Assembly (NCBI GenBank): GCA_947259585.1
Contig: CAMYMV010000003.1
Coordinates: 1 to 64,000, forward strand
Length of the DNA: 64,000 bases
Source of the DNA: an uncultured Gemmatimonadales bacterium
GTDB lineage: Bacteria > Gemmatimonadota > Gemmatimonadetes > Palauibacterales > Palauibacteraceae
Direction of reading: 5' to 3'
The notes under the pieces are model-generated. The model did not search any database and was not told where the DNA came from. It saw nothing but the letters and a program-made list of their open reading frames with translations. Positions 28,757-39,231 of the stretch are shown piece by piece; within the stretch, counting starts at the first letter, position 1, and each line of letters starts with the position of its first letter. A program made the position numbers and the translations under genes.

Positions 28757-29739
28757 ATCGACGGCCGTGTCCCGAGTGCAAGCGAGAAGAACGGGGGAAG
28801 GGCAGCTTGGAGAGAGGAAGTCTGGACCTGCGAAGCGAGCGACCGAAGCGGTCGCTATGGCAGAAGATCGTCGATCTGGCGCTCACCGACGCCCGCACCC
28901 TCGATGGGGGCATCGACGAGATCTCCGTCGAGGAGCTGGAGAGGGTCCTGCTCGAGAGCGATTTCGGCGTCGAGGGCACCATGGAGCTGGTGGCCGAGCT
29001 GGAGCGGGCGGCGGAGCGCGGCAGAGCGGGCAGCGAGAGCGACCTGCGGAGCCTCCTGGGCGACCGGATCCGGAGCATGCTGGAAAGGAACGGATCCGAC
29101 GCCGTCGAGCTCGAGCGACCGGCCGACGGTCCCGGCATTGCCCTGATCCTCGGAGTGAACGGGACCGGCAAGACCACGACGGCCGGCAAGCTGGCGTGGC
29201 GCTTCGTCCAGCAGGGCGAGAAGGTCCTGCTGGCCGCGACGGACACCTTCCGCGCCGGGGCACAGGAGCAGCTCCGGCAGTGGGCCGAGCGGGTGGGCGC
29301 CGATTACGTCGGTGGCGACGAGGGTGGCGATCCCGCAGCCGTGGCCTTCGACGCGGTGGAAGCGGCACTCGGCCGAGGCGTCGACCGCCTGCTCGTCGAT
29401 ACCGCGGGCCGACTGCACACGCAGCGCAACCTGATGGAGGAGCTCAAGAAGATCGATCGCGTGATCGGCCGCCTCCAGCCGGGAGCGCCTCAGGAGCGCA
29501 TCCTCGTCGTGGACGCGACGAGCGGGCAGAACGTGCTCAGCCAGGCCGCGGAGTTCGGCGACGCCCTGGACCTCACGGGACTGGTCGTCGCGAAGTTCGA
29601 CAGCTCGGCCAGGGCCGGCACGATCGTCTCCGTGGCGCGGGAGCTCGCCCTGCCGGTACGGTACCTGGGCACCGGGGAGCGGCAGGAGGACCTCGAGCTC
29701 TTCAGGTCCGACCGCTACCTGGCGAAGATCTTCGCCTAG
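28753..29739 (+). CDS. ftsY: Signal recognition particle receptor FtsY
   Basis: LILGVNGTGKTTTAGKLAWRF; LLVDTAGRLHTQRNLMEELKKI; TTG start overlapping the upstream stop inferred. Confidence 0.92.
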   Translation: MNRRPCPECKREERGKGSLERGSLDLRSERPKRSLWQKIVDLALTDARTLDGGIDEISVEELERVLLESDFGVEGTMELVAELERAAERGRAGSESDLRSLLGDRIRSMLERNGSDAVELERPADGPGIALILGVNGTGKTTTAGKLAWRFVQQGEKVLLAATDTFRAGAQEQLRQWAERVGADYVGGDEGGDPAAVAFDAVEAALGRGVDRLLVDTAGRLHTQRNLMEELKKIDRVIGRLQPGAPQERILVVDATSGQNVLSQAAEFGDALDLTGLVVAKFDSSARAGTIVSVARELALPVRYLGTGERQEDLELFRSDRYLAKIFA

Positions 29740-29755
29740 CGGGAGACGGACCTCG

Positions 29756-31840
29756 GTGGAGCAGAACACGAGCCTGTACCGGCCCGTCCAGTACCTGAAA
29801 GGGGTCGGGCCGAGGCGCGCCGAGACGCTGACCCGCCTCGGCATCCGCAGCGCCTTCGATCTCCTCCTCCACATCCCGCACAGGTACGAGGACGCGACGA
29901 CCGTGGCGAGCATCTCCTCGCTCGAGCCGGGCGACGAGGCCACGATCATCGGGCGCGTCGTCTCCAAGGGGGTGATCCGCACGCGACGGTCGCTTCGTGT
30001 CTTTCACGCGGTGCTGCGGGATGACACCGGCCAGGTCGAGTGTGCCTGGCCCGGGCGCCCCTGGCTCGACCGCTCCATCCGCAGGGGACAGCTCCTGCTC
30101 GCCACCGGTCCCGTCCGCTTCTACCACGGACGCCAGATGCAGCCACGAGAGCATACCGTTCTCGCCGAGGAGGACGAGCTCGAGGGCGAGGCCGGGGTCT
30201 CCGGACGGGTCTTCCCGGTGTATCCGGCCACGGAGGGGCTCTCCCACCGTCAGATTCGGGCGATCATCCAGGAGAACCTTCCCCGCCTGCTTCGGGACGC
30301 GTCCGGCAGGGAGGCCTTCGACCCACGCTGGCGCTCCGAGATCGGTGTCCCCGGACTGAAGGAGGCGCTCGCCACCCTCCACGGACCGAGCTCCCTCTCG
30401 GAGGTCGAGCCGGCTCGACGGCGGCTGGCGTACGAGGAGCTCTTCTACCTCCAGCTCCTTCATTCCCGGGCCCGGCACAGACAGCGTCTGACCCAGGAGG
30501 GGATCCGGTTCTCGGGCGATCCGGCGCTCACCGAGAGGTTCCTGACCGGGCTCCCGTTCCGGTTGACAGCGGCGCAGCGGCGTGCCTGGGGCGAGATCGA
30601 GGCCGACATGGAGCAGGAGCCGCGCATGTATCGCCTGCTCCAGGGCGATGTCGGAAGCGGAAAGACCGTCATCGCCGCGCTGGCTATGCTGAAGGCTGCC
30701 GAGAACGGGCGGCAGGCCGCGCTCATGGCTCCGACAGAGCTCCTGGCCGAGCAGCACCACCGTACCCTGTCGGAGCTGATGAAGAGCGTCGGAATACGGC
30801 CTCTCATCCTGACCGGTTCGGTTACCGGCTCACGCCGGGAGAGCGCCCTCGGCGAGATCGAGAGCGGGGAGGCGGCCGTGGTGGTGGGGACCCACGCCCT
30901 CATCCAGGATGCCGTGCGCTTCGGTGCGCCGGGGCTCATCGTGATCGACGAGCAGCATCGATTCGGCGTCGAGCAGCGACGAACCCTGCGCGAGGCGGGC
31001 GAGAGCACCGACGCCCTCGTGATGTCGGCCACTCCGATCCCCCGCTCGATGGCGCTCACCCTGCACGGGGACCTGGACCTCTCCGTGCTGGACGAGATGC
31101 CGCCCGGCCGTACGCCGGTGAAGACGGGGGTGCGGGGTGAGCGGAGCCGTGAGGCGGCGTTCGACTTCCTGGAGGCACAGCTCGAGCAGGGTCGGCAGGG
31201 CTACATCGTCTACCCTCTCATCGATGAATCCGAGGTTCTGGACGTGAAGGCCGCGACGCTCATGCACGAGCGGCTCGTCGAGCGCTTCAGCGGCTTCGAG
31301 GTCGGGCTTATCCACGGCCGTCTCGCCGCGGCCGAGAAGGAGCGGGTGATGCGACGGTTCGTGGAGGGTGAGGTCCAGCTTCTCGTCTCGACCACCGTCA
31401 TCGAGGTCGGGATCGACGTGCCCAACGCGACCGTCATGTACATCGAGGATGCGGAGCGCTTCGGGCTCGCCCAGCTCCACCAGCTCCGGGGCCGTGTAGG
31501 GAGGGGGCCGCACGCGAGCTACTGTGCGGCCTTCTACTCCGGGAAGGAGCCGCCGGAGCGGCTCCAGATCTTCTCCCGCACCACCGACGGCTTCGAGCTC
31601 GCGCGAGCGGACCTTCGCCTGCGCGGCCAGGGGAACCTCTTCGGAGAACGTCAGCATGGCGCGCCCGAGCTCCGGTTCGCCGATCTGGAAAAGGACGCCG
31701 ATCTCCTGGAGCACGCGTGGCGCCGGGCGCGCGAGATCGTGGAGGAGGATCCCGACCTTCGGGCTCGTCCACACCGCCCGTTCGCCCGCGAGCTCGCCGA
31801 GCGCTACGGCCGGCGTGAGTCCCTGTACGAGGTGGGATGA
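29756..31840 (+). CDS. recG: ATP-dependent DNA helicase RecG
   Basis: LLQGDVGSGKTVIAALAML; IDEQHRFGVEQR; SATPIPRSMALTLHGDLDLSVLDEMPPGR; QLHQLRGRVGRG. Confidence 0.95.
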   Translation: MEQNTSLYRPVQYLKGVGPRRAETLTRLGIRSAFDLLLHIPHRYEDATTVASISSLEPGDEATIIGRVVSKGVIRTRRSLRVFHAVLRDDTGQVECAWPGRPWLDRSIRRGQLLLATGPVRFYHGRQMQPREHTVLAEEDELEGEAGVSGRVFPVYPATEGLSHRQIRAIIQENLPRLLRDASGREAFDPRWRSEIGVPGLKEALATLHGPSSLSEVEPARRRLAYEELFYLQLLHSRARHRQRLTQEGIRFSGDPALTERFLTGLPFRLTAAQRRAWGEIEADMEQEPRMYRLLQGDVGSGKTVIAALAMLKAAENGRQAALMAPTELLAEQHHRTLSELMKSVGIRPLILTGSVTGSRRESALGEIESGEAAVVVGTHALIQDAVRFGAPGLIVIDEQHRFGVEQRRTLREAGESTDALVMSATPIPRSMALTLHGDLDLSVLDEMPPGRTPVKTGVRGERSREAAFDFLEAQLEQGRQGYIVYPLIDESEVLDVKAATLMHERLVERFSGFEVGLIHGRLAAAEKERVMRRFVEGEVQLLVSTTVIEVGIDVPNATVMYIEDAERFGLAQLHQLRGRVGRGPHASYCAAFYSGKEPPERLQIFSRTTDGFELARADLRLRGQGNLFGERQHGAPELRFADLEKDADLLEHAWRRAREIVEEDPDLRARPHRPFARELAERYGRRESLYEVG

Positions 31841-31916
31841 GAGACTCCGGCCTTGACCTTCGATCCGCCCGCCCGCAGAGTGGGACGTCCGCCATCCGCT
31901 CCCAGCGTCGAAAGGT

Positions 31917-33251
31917 GTGATGTCCCCCGAGGATACGACGTCTCAGCCGGCTTCCGCCGACAGCGTTGACATCCGCGATCTGAGCCTCCACACGGGCGAG
32001 ACCGTCCGGCTGCGAGGCTGGGTGCGGAAGCATCGGTCCAGCGGAAAGATCCTCTTCGTCATCCTGCGCGACGGCACCGGGGAGGTGCAGGTCGTGTTCG
32101 CGAAGGACGAGGTGGACGGCCCCAGCTGGGAAACGGCGGAGGCGCTCGCCCACGAGGCCAGCATCCAGGTCGACGGCGTGGTTCGGGAGGACGCGCGCGC
32201 TCCCTCCGGCTACGAGATCACCGGACGTCGGGTCGGGCTGATCGGCCCTTCCCCTGAATTCCCCATCCAGCCCAAGGAGCACGGCACCGATTTCCTGCTG
32301 CAGAACCGACACCTGTGGCTCAGAAGCCCGAGCCAGGCTGCGATCATGCGGGTCCGGGACGAGGTGGTGCGGGCGATCCGTGACTTCTTCCACGAGCGGG
32401 GCTACGTCCTCGTCGACACCCCGATCCTGACCGGGGCGATCGGCGAGTCGGCCGGCACGCTGTTCGAGACCGAGTACTTCGATCTCGGCACGGCGTACCT
32501 GGCGCAGACCGGGCAGCTCTACCTGGAAGCGGCCGCGGCGGTCCTCGGCAAGGTTTACTGCTTCGGGCCGACCTTCCGGGCCGAGAAGTCGAAGACCCGC
32601 CGGCACCTGGCCGAGTTCTGGATGGTGGAGCCGGAGGTAGCCTGGTTGGACAGCGATGGCAACATGGACCTTCAGGAAGAGTTCATCACCTTCATCGTGT
32701 CGCGCGTGCTGGAGAACCGGCGGGCCGATCTCGCGGTGCTGGAGAGAAAGATCGAGAACCTGGAGGCGGTCCGTCCGCCCTTCGACCGAATCAGCTACAC
32801 GGAGGCGGTCGAGTTTCTCCAGGCGGGGGGAAGCGAGATCGAGTGGGGATCGGACCTGGGCGCGGAAGACGAGACGAAGATCGCCGAGGGGCGCGCGGTG
32901 CCGGTCTTCATCTACGACTATCCGAAGCGGGCCAAGGCCTTCTACATGAAGGAGAACCCGGAGGACCCGCGAACCGTCAAGTGCAACGACCTGATCGCGC
33001 CCGAGGGATACGGCGAGATCATCGGCGGCAGCCAGCGTGAGGACGACTATGACCTGCTGCTGGCGAGGATCCGAGAGGAAGAGCTTCCCGAGGACGCGTA
33101 CGACTGGTACCTGGACCTTCGACGCTACGGGACCTTTCCCCACAGCGGGTTCGGCCTGGGCCTGGAACGAACGGTCGCCTGGATCTGCGGGCTCGACCAC
33201 CTTCGCGAGGCGATCGCCTTCCCTCGGCTCATGACGCGCCTGAAGCCCTAG
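31917..33251 (+). CDS. asnS: Asparaginyl-tRNA synthetase
   Basis: VRLRGWVRKHRSSGKILFVILRDGTG; FGPTFRAEKSKTRRHLAEFWMVEPE; GFGLGLERTVAWICG. Confidence 0.93.
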   Translation: MMSPEDTTSQPASADSVDIRDLSLHTGETVRLRGWVRKHRSSGKILFVILRDGTGEVQVVFAKDEVDGPSWETAEALAHEASIQVDGVVREDARAPSGYEITGRRVGLIGPSPEFPIQPKEHGTDFLLQNRHLWLRSPSQAAIMRVRDEVVRAIRDFFHERGYVLVDTPILTGAIGESAGTLFETEYFDLGTAYLAQTGQLYLEAAAAVLGKVYCFGPTFRAEKSKTRRHLAEFWMVEPEVAWLDSDGNMDLQEEFITFIVSRVLENRRADLAVLERKIENLEAVRPPFDRISYTEAVEFLQAGGSEIEWGSDLGAEDETKIAEGRAVPVFIYDYPKRAKAFYMKENPEDPRTVKCNDLIAPEGYGEIIGGSQREDDYDLLLARIREEELPEDAYDWYLDLRRYGTFPHSGFGLGLERTVAWICGLDHLREAIAFPRLMTRLKP

Positions 33252-33454
33252 CTCTCCTCCCCCGCCACTCCTCTCCTCTCCTTGCCACGGCGTGCGCGGC
33301 TGGCTTCGGCGGCCACCACCCCACGTCGGCCGGCTGGAACCGAGATTGCACTGTCTTTCCTGAGCTTCTGATCGACCGCGCGGCAACCCGGCCAATCTGC
33401 TCGGAAGTTGCCGCTCGACGGCGGTAATATCGGCCGAATCCTGCGGCAACTCGC

Positions 33455-35848
33455 ATGGATCGTTGGCGAAAAGCGAAGGACGGGCACGATCGCAGAATGA
33501 GCAAGGAAAAGCGCACCGCCACGTCCCAAAGCGCCGAGAGCGACAAGGCCTCCGAGAAGGGCGCCAACTCCGCTGCGAAGGACACCAGGGCCTCCGGGAA
33601 GGGCGCCAAGACCTCCGGGAAGGGCGCCAAGGCCTCCGGCGGCTCAACGGCCCCGAAGGCCTCAAAAGCCGGCAAGGGCGCCAAGGCTGCCAAGGCCCCC
33701 AAGGCCCAGAGGTCCAGAGGTGCAGGCGACGGCGTGAAGGGCGCGCCTGGGCGGCCAGAGCCCGCGGCGTCGCGGGTCGAGCCCGTCGAGTCGGTCGAGT
33801 CCGTGGTTGACTCATCGGATGAGCGGGCCGCCGAGATGATCGGACTGTATCGTGATCTGGCCGCCGACCTGTCGGAGGCCGAGGATCTCCCAGTGGCCGT
33901 TTCGCGGACGCTGGAGCACTTCTGCCGCTTCGCCGCTTTCGCCGCCGGCTACGCATCGGTCGATCCGCTGACGGACTCACGGACGGAAACATGGTGCGCG
34001 GCGGAAGACGGCCTGTACGACGACCTCCGAGAGGCACTGGGTCGCTGGCACGAGCGGGATCGCCACCTCCAGCTGGCCGGGTGGGACTCCCCGGCGACCA
34101 CCGAGGCGGCCGGGACGCTCGTGGGTCGTGCGCTGGAATCGGGTCTTCCGGTCATGCTCGACGAGATCGACGCTGAGGCGCTCGAGGAGGCTGACGTGGC
34201 GCTCGGGTCGGGTCTGCGGGCGGCGTTCGCGTTTCCGGTGTTCTTCGGAAGCGAAGTCGTGGCCGTGGTCGCCTTCTTTGCCGAGGAACCGGGGCCGCTT
34301 TCCGAACCGCTGGCCCAGGCCGTTCAGTTCGCGCTCCGACAGCTCGAGGTCGTGGCCGGCAGCGAGCGGGCGGACCGAGCGGTTCGAGTGGCCGCGAGGC
34401 ACGCTCGAGCGCAGGCCGCGGAACTGAACGAGATGGCAGTGCGGCTGCGGGACGGCGGCTCTCAGGGCGGGGACGGGATGTACGACGCGCTGACCGGCTT
34501 CCCGCGGCGGCGCCTCCTTCTGGACCGGCTTCAGCAGGCGTTGCGACGCCGGCAGAGGAACCCGGACGTACAGTTCGCCGTGGCCTGCGTCGGCCTGGAA
34601 GGACTGCGGCAGGTGCGGGACCGGCTCGGGCTGAGGGCCTCCGAGGAATTCCTCCTTGCCCTGTGTCGCCGCATGGAATCAGCAGTGCGGCCCGCGGACA
34701 CGATCGCCCGAAGCGGTGAGGACGAGTTCACGATCCTCTTGGAGGACTCTGACGGCCTTCAACACGCCAATGTCGCCGCCGAGCGCATGCAGGCGGCCAT
34801 CGGCCGGCCCTACCACCTAGCCGATGAGGAGGTGAGCGCCACCGCCAGCATCGGCCTGGCGCTGAGCAACCCGGCGTACGAGTACGCGGAGACGATCCTC
34901 AGGGACGCCACGGCCGCCCTGCGCGCCAGCCGCGCCTTCGGTGACGAGCATCCGAGAGTGTTCGACATTGCCGAGCAGCCCCGCTCCCACAGCGCTCGGC
35001 CTCGCGAGGAGGACATCGCCGAGGCGCTACGCGACGGCGAGGTGGCACTCGAGTTCCAGCCCGTGGTATCGCTTCGCAGCGGGCGCGTGGCGGGTTTCGA
35101 GGCTCGCGCCAAGTGGCTGCATCCGGAGCGTGGCAGGTTGGCTCCGGAGCAGTTCCTCCCGGAGTCCGGGGCAGGGCCAGCCGTCTCGGCCCTCCTGTCC
35201 TGGAGCCTGCGCCAGGCCGCGACGCAGGTGATCGAGTGGCGACGGCAACGGCAGACCTCTCCTCCGTATGTGGCGCTCGTGCTTTCCTCCGAGCAGTTCT
35301 ACAGCCCGGACCTCGTGACGGAGGCTTGGGATGTCCTGACCAACACGGACCTGGAGGGAGACCTTCTCAGGCTCGTGGTCCAGGAGGGCGTTCTCGCGCA
35401 ATCTCCGGGTCAGGCGGCCCAGATCCTGGCCAGCCTCGGCGCGCTCGAGGTCGGCGTCGTGATGGAAGGCTTCGGCACCGGATACTCCTCGCTTCCCAAC
35501 CTGCACCGCCTGAGGCCGCGCGGTCTCGTCATCGACCGTGCGTTCCTGGTCGGAGCGTCGAATCGACCCACCCAGTGGTTGGTAGCGCGGACCATCGTCG
35601 AGCTCGCCAGGATCATCGAGGCCGAGGCGATCGCCGCCGGGATCGAGAACGGGGATCAGCTGACCCGGCTGTTTCAGCTGGGCTGTCAGAGGGCACAGGG
35701 CCCCTACTTCGGCGGTGGGCTGGATGCCTGTAAGACGCGAGCCGTCGTCGAGGAGGGGTTTGGCGCCGAAGTGAGGTCGCTGCGTCGCCCGGCGGAGGGT
35801 GGGGTCGCCGGATCGCCCTTCACGCGCTTCCTGGAGCAGCGGAGCTAG
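33455..35848 (+). CDS. GAF-like domain protein with degenerate GGDEF and EAL domains and K/A/S-rich N-terminus
   Basis: DALTGFPRRRLLLDRLQQAL...RSGEDEFTILL (GGDEF variant); GFEARAKWLHPERG...VVMEGFGTGYSSLPNLHRLRPRGLVIDRAFL (EAL variant). Confidence 0.8.
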   Translation: MDRWRKAKDGHDRRMSKEKRTATSQSAESDKASEKGANSAAKDTRASGKGAKTSGKGAKASGGSTAPKASKAGKGAKAAKAPKAQRSRGAGDGVKGAPGRPEPAASRVEPVESVESVVDSSDERAAEMIGLYRDLAADLSEAEDLPVAVSRTLEHFCRFAAFAAGYASVDPLTDSRTETWCAAEDGLYDDLREALGRWHERDRHLQLAGWDSPATTEAAGTLVGRALESGLPVMLDEIDAEALEEADVALGSGLRAAFAFPVFFGSEVVAVVAFFAEEPGPLSEPLAQAVQFALRQLEVVAGSERADRAVRVAARHARAQAAELNEMAVRLRDGGSQGGDGMYDALTGFPRRRLLLDRLQQALRRRQRNPDVQFAVACVGLEGLRQVRDRLGLRASEEFLLALCRRMESAVRPADTIARSGEDEFTILLEDSDGLQHANVAAERMQAAIGRPYHLADEEVSATASIGLALSNPAYEYAETILRDATAALRASRAFGDEHPRVFDIAEQPRSHSARPREEDIAEALRDGEVALEFQPVVSLRSGRVAGFEARAKWLHPERGRLAPEQFLPESGAGPAVSALLSWSLRQAATQVIEWRRQRQTSPPYVALVLSSEQFYSPDLVTEAWDVLTNTDLEGDLLRLVVQEGVLAQSPGQAAQILASLGALEVGVVMEGFGTGYSSLPNLHRLRPRGLVIDRAFLVGASNRPTQWLVARTIVELARIIEAEAIAAGIENGDQLTRLFQLGCQRAQGPYFGGGLDACKTRAVVEEGFGAEVRSLRRPAEGGVAGSPFTRFLEQRS

Positions 35849-35894
35849 GACGACTGGGCGCCCTCGGTGCCTGCCGCGCTTCCGGGACGGCCCA

Positions 35895-36347
35895 CTAGGC
35901 CCGGTCCCGCTCCTCCAGCTTCACGCTCTCCCACAACATATCAAGCTCCTCGAGCGAGACGCGGCGCGGGTCGATGCCCTGCCGCTTCGCCCGGGAGAGA
36001 AGCTCGCCGAAGCGCCGCTCGAATTTCTCGGTGGCGCTCGACAGCGCCGGGCCTGGCGGCACATCGCATAGCCGGGCGACGTTGACCGCCGCGAAGAGGA
36101 GATCTCCCACCTCCTCTTCGACGGCTTCGATGGCTTCGCCGGTGGCCGGATCGCCGCTGACGTCCGGGGGCAGCAGCGCCTCCAGCTCCTCGATCTCCTC
36201 CAGCAGTTTCTGGAGCGCACCGCGGGCATCGGGCCAATCGAAGTTGAGGGAGGCGGCCTCACGTTGCGTGCGGAGAGCCCTTCCGAGCGCATCGGCGGGC
36301 TCTGAGAAGCTGCCTTCATCACGAGAGTTACGTTGCTGGCCGGGCAT
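35895..36347 (-). CDS. mazG: MazG-family nucleotide pyrophosphohydrolase
   Basis: FDWPDARGALQKLLEEIEELEALL...EEEVGDLLFAAVNVARL...KFERRFG. Confidence 0.85.
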   Translation of the reverse strand: MPGQQRNSRDEGSFSEPADALGRALRTQREAASLNFDWPDARGALQKLLEEIEELEALLPPDVSGDPATGEAIEAVEEEVGDLLFAAVNVARLCDVPPGPALSSATEKFERRFGELLSRAKRQGIDPRRVSLEELDMLWESVKLEERDRA

Positions 36348-36370
36348 GGCCGGGATATACTAGGCGCGAT

Positions 36371-37492
36371 TTGAAAACGGAGTCAAACGACCGTCGCCGA
36401 GCCTGGGTAGAAGTAAACCTCTCGGCGATTCGCCGGAACGCCCAGCGGCTGGCCGCGTTGCTCCCCGGGTCCCGGCTTCTTCCGATGATCAAGGCCGACG
36501 GATACGGGCTGGGAGCGGTGCGCGTGGCCCACGCGCTCTCGTCCACCGATGTGTGGGGCCTCGGTGTCGCGACGGCGGAGGAAGGAGCGATCCTCCGCTC
36601 GGCCGAATTCTCGGGTCGTATCGTCGTCTTCTCCCCTCTGCCCTCTCGGGACGCCGAGGACATCGTGCGGGGCGAGCTGGAGCCGGCCGTCACGAGCTTC
36701 GAGGCGCTGGAGGCGTTCGGCCGCGTCGCGGCAAGCGCGGGGGCGCAGCTTCCGGTGCACTTGGAGGTCGACACGGGCATGGCCAGGTTGGGAGTGCCGG
36801 CGGGAACCGTCCGCTCCTGGGCGGGCGACCTCGCGCGCCTGCTGGCGGAGTACCCCCTCACGCTGGCGAGCACGTTCACGCATTTTCACTCGGCGGACTC
36901 GGACGCGGCGGCGACTCGAGCGCAGTGGGCCGAGTTCCAGGACGCGCTGACGAGCCTGCGCGAGGAAGGGATCGAGCCCGGTCTCGTCCACGCCGCGAAC
37001 AGCGCGGCCGCCCTGCGGTACAAGGAAGTCGCCGCCGACGTGATCCGGCCCGGAATCACGCTGTTCGGGGGAGGCGAGCCGTCGGGAGAGCCCGTGGTAT
37101 CGGTGTTCGCGCGCGTTCTGGATGTTCGCGACGTGGACCCCGGGCAGACGGTGAGCTACGGCGCGACGTACCGAACGAGCGACCGGAGCCGACTCGCGAC
37201 CCTCGCCATTGGCTATGCCGACGGAGTCCGCTTCGAGCTGTCGAACCGGGGCCACGTGCTCCTCGGCGGAGCTCGAGCGCCCGTTCGCGGTGCGGTGTGC
37301 ATGGATGTCATGGTCGTCGATGTCACGGCAATACCCGAAGTCAGGCCGGGCGACATCGCCACGGTTCTGGGACGCGACGGAGAGGAAGAGATCACGCTGC
37401 GGGAGCTGACGGAGCAGTGCGGAACGATAGAGTACGAGATACTGACGGGCCTGAGCCCTCGACTGCCCCGCATCTCGGTGGAGAGCGGCTGA
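36371..37492 (+). CDS. alr: Alanine racemase
   Basis: AWVEVNLSAIRRNAQRL; MIKADGYGLGAVRVA; VDTGMARLG. Confidence 0.93.
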   Translation: MKTESNDRRRAWVEVNLSAIRRNAQRLAALLPGSRLLPMIKADGYGLGAVRVAHALSSTDVWGLGVATAEEGAILRSAEFSGRIVVFSPLPSRDAEDIVRGELEPAVTSFEALEAFGRVAASAGAQLPVHLEVDTGMARLGVPAGTVRSWAGDLARLLAEYPLTLASTFTHFHSADSDAAATRAQWAEFQDALTSLREEGIEPGLVHAANSAAALRYKEVAADVIRPGITLFGGGEPSGEPVVSVFARVLDVRDVDPGQTVSYGATYRTSDRSRLATLAIGYADGVRFELSNRGHVLLGGARAPVRGAVCMDVMVVDVTAIPEVRPGDIATVLGRDGEEEITLRELTEQCGTIEYEILTGLSPRLPRISVESG

Positions 37493-37505
37493 TCGTGCCG
37501 GTTCG

Positions 37506-37925
37506 GTGAGCGACGTGACGGCGGACGGCGGCCTGCTCGACGCGGCCCGGGGGGCGAAGGAGCGGGCATATGCGCCCTACTCGGAGTTTCGGGTTGGCGC
37601 GGCCCTCCAGTCGACGGACGGCCGAATCTTCACCGGCTGCAACGTCGAGAACGCCTCCTATCCGGTGGGGCTTTGCGCCGAGCGGGTGGCCCTGGGGACG
37701 GCGGTCGCTTCGGGCGCGCGCCGTTTCGCACGCCTGGCGATCGCCTCCGACGCGGAGACCCCGACGCCTCCCTGCGGGATGTGCCGGCAAGCTCTTTCGG
37801 AGTTCGGCATGGCGCTGGAGATCGTGAGCACCAGTCGAGAGGGCCTTTGCGTGAGCTGGGGACTCGAGGATCTCCTTCCCGCGCACTTCGAGCTCGAGGA
37901 TCGCGGAGAAGGCGCCGATGGCTGA
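37506..37925 (+). CDS. cdd: Cytidine deaminase
   Basis: AYAPYSEFRVGAAL; GCNVENASYPVGLCAERVAL; PCGMCRQALSEF. Confidence 0.93.
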   Translation: MSDVTADGGLLDAARGAKERAYAPYSEFRVGAALQSTDGRIFTGCNVENASYPVGLCAERVALGTAVASGARRFARLAIASDAETPTPPCGMCRQALSEFGMALEIVSTSREGLCVSWGLEDLLPAHFELEDRGEGADG

Positions 37926-39231
37926 TCTCCGCGTGTCGCGCGGTCGGCTGCCGATGCCAGCACCGAGCGCTGCCGCCCTGCGGTTGCTCGCGGCCGGCGC
38001 GGCACTTATCGGCCTGGCCGCCTGCACGGAGGAGGCGATCGTCGCCGTCGATCCCGACCTGCCGGGAGCCACGATTCCAACCGTGGAGGTCTCGGCCTTC
38101 GCGTCAAGCCTCGAAGGCTGGCGGGACACGACGTATTCCGGGTTCGAGCTCCCCGCAACCTCGGGGTTCAAGATCCTGGCGGATCGAGCGGATCTCCGGT
38201 CCCGCGTTCTGGGGCGCTTCGACGTACCGGATTCGGTGCAAACGACCTTCGGCTTCGAGGAGATCGACACCTTCGTCGATGCCGTCTTCAGAATCGCTCT
38301 CGACTTCGGAGTCGACCCCGACAGCATCGTGGTCCCGGATTACCAGCTCCGGATTTTCGCGCTCGAGGAGAGCTACGATTCCCTGAGCGCCACCTGGGTC
38401 GACAGGCGCGAGGGCGATCCCTGGGTCGTGCCGGGCGGCACTCTCGGCCCGCTGCTCGCTGTCGGCGAGTTCGTTACCGCGGTCGATACGGCGGTGCTCC
38501 AGTTCTCGGCTCCGGTGGACTCGGTACTGGCGGCGTGGCAGGAGACGGAAGGGGAGCCCGGCGTCGCTCTCGTGCTGGCGGGCGGCCCGCCCGAGCTGTC
38601 GCTCACGAGCTTCGATCTCGCCACCCAGCTGACGGTGGCCGCGCGCGGCGACACGGTGCCGGCGACCTTTTCCTCGCGGGGCCCCACGTTCATCTACGAC
38701 CCGGCGCAGCCGTCTCCCGGGCAACGTCTTCGCCTCGCAGGTCTGCCCGCCGCCCGCCTGTACGTGGAGTTCACCCTCCCCGATTCGCTGGATGGCGTCC
38801 AGCTGAGGGCGTCGACGATAAACCACGCCGAGGTGCGCTTTCGGCCGCTCGCGCCGCCGGAGGCGCCCTTCACTCTGGAGCGCGCAATCCTGGCGAGCGT
38901 GGTAGAGGTGCTTGCCGACGCGTTCGAGGTGGGCGCCAAGGTGCCGGTCGGTCCGCCGATTCCCGATCCTCAGACGGGCGCCGCTCAGTTCATACAGGTC
39001 TCTCCGGATGATCTCGAGGAGGGCGAGCTGCTGCGAGTCAACGTGACGCAGCTGGTGGAGTTCGTGGCCGCCGCGGACACGCTCACCAGGGTCCGGTTCA
39101 CCGTCCGAGCCGCGCCGACGGATGGGCAGGCCTTCGGCTTCTGGGAGTTCGGCTCCGTCGAGTCTCCGCTGGTGCTCCAGCCCGAGCTCCTGATGCTCGT
39201 GACGCCGCCTATCGGGTTCCCCGTCCCTTGA
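37918..39231 (+). CDS. Uncharacterised lipoprotein
   Basis: Lipobox LLAAGAALIGLAAC; start overlaps cdd end; beta-rich sequence. Confidence 0.6.
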   Translation: MADLRVSRGRLPMPAPSAAALRLLAAGAALIGLAACTEEAIVAVDPDLPGATIPTVEVSAFASSLEGWRDTTYSGFELPATSGFKILADRADLRSRVLGRFDVPDSVQTTFGFEEIDTFVDAVFRIALDFGVDPDSIVVPDYQLRIFALEESYDSLSATWVDRREGDPWVVPGGTLGPLLAVGEFVTAVDTAVLQFSAPVDSVLAAWQETEGEPGVALVLAGGPPELSLTSFDLATQLTVAARGDTVPATFSSRGPTFIYDPAQPSPGQRLRLAGLPAARLYVEFTLPDSLDGVQLRASTINHAEVRFRPLAPPEAPFTLERAILASVVEVLADAFEVGAKVPVGPPIPDPQTGAAQFIQVSPDDLEEGELLRVNVTQLVEFVAAADTLTRVRFTVRAAPTDGQAFGFWEFGSVESPLVLQPELLMLVTPPIGFPVP

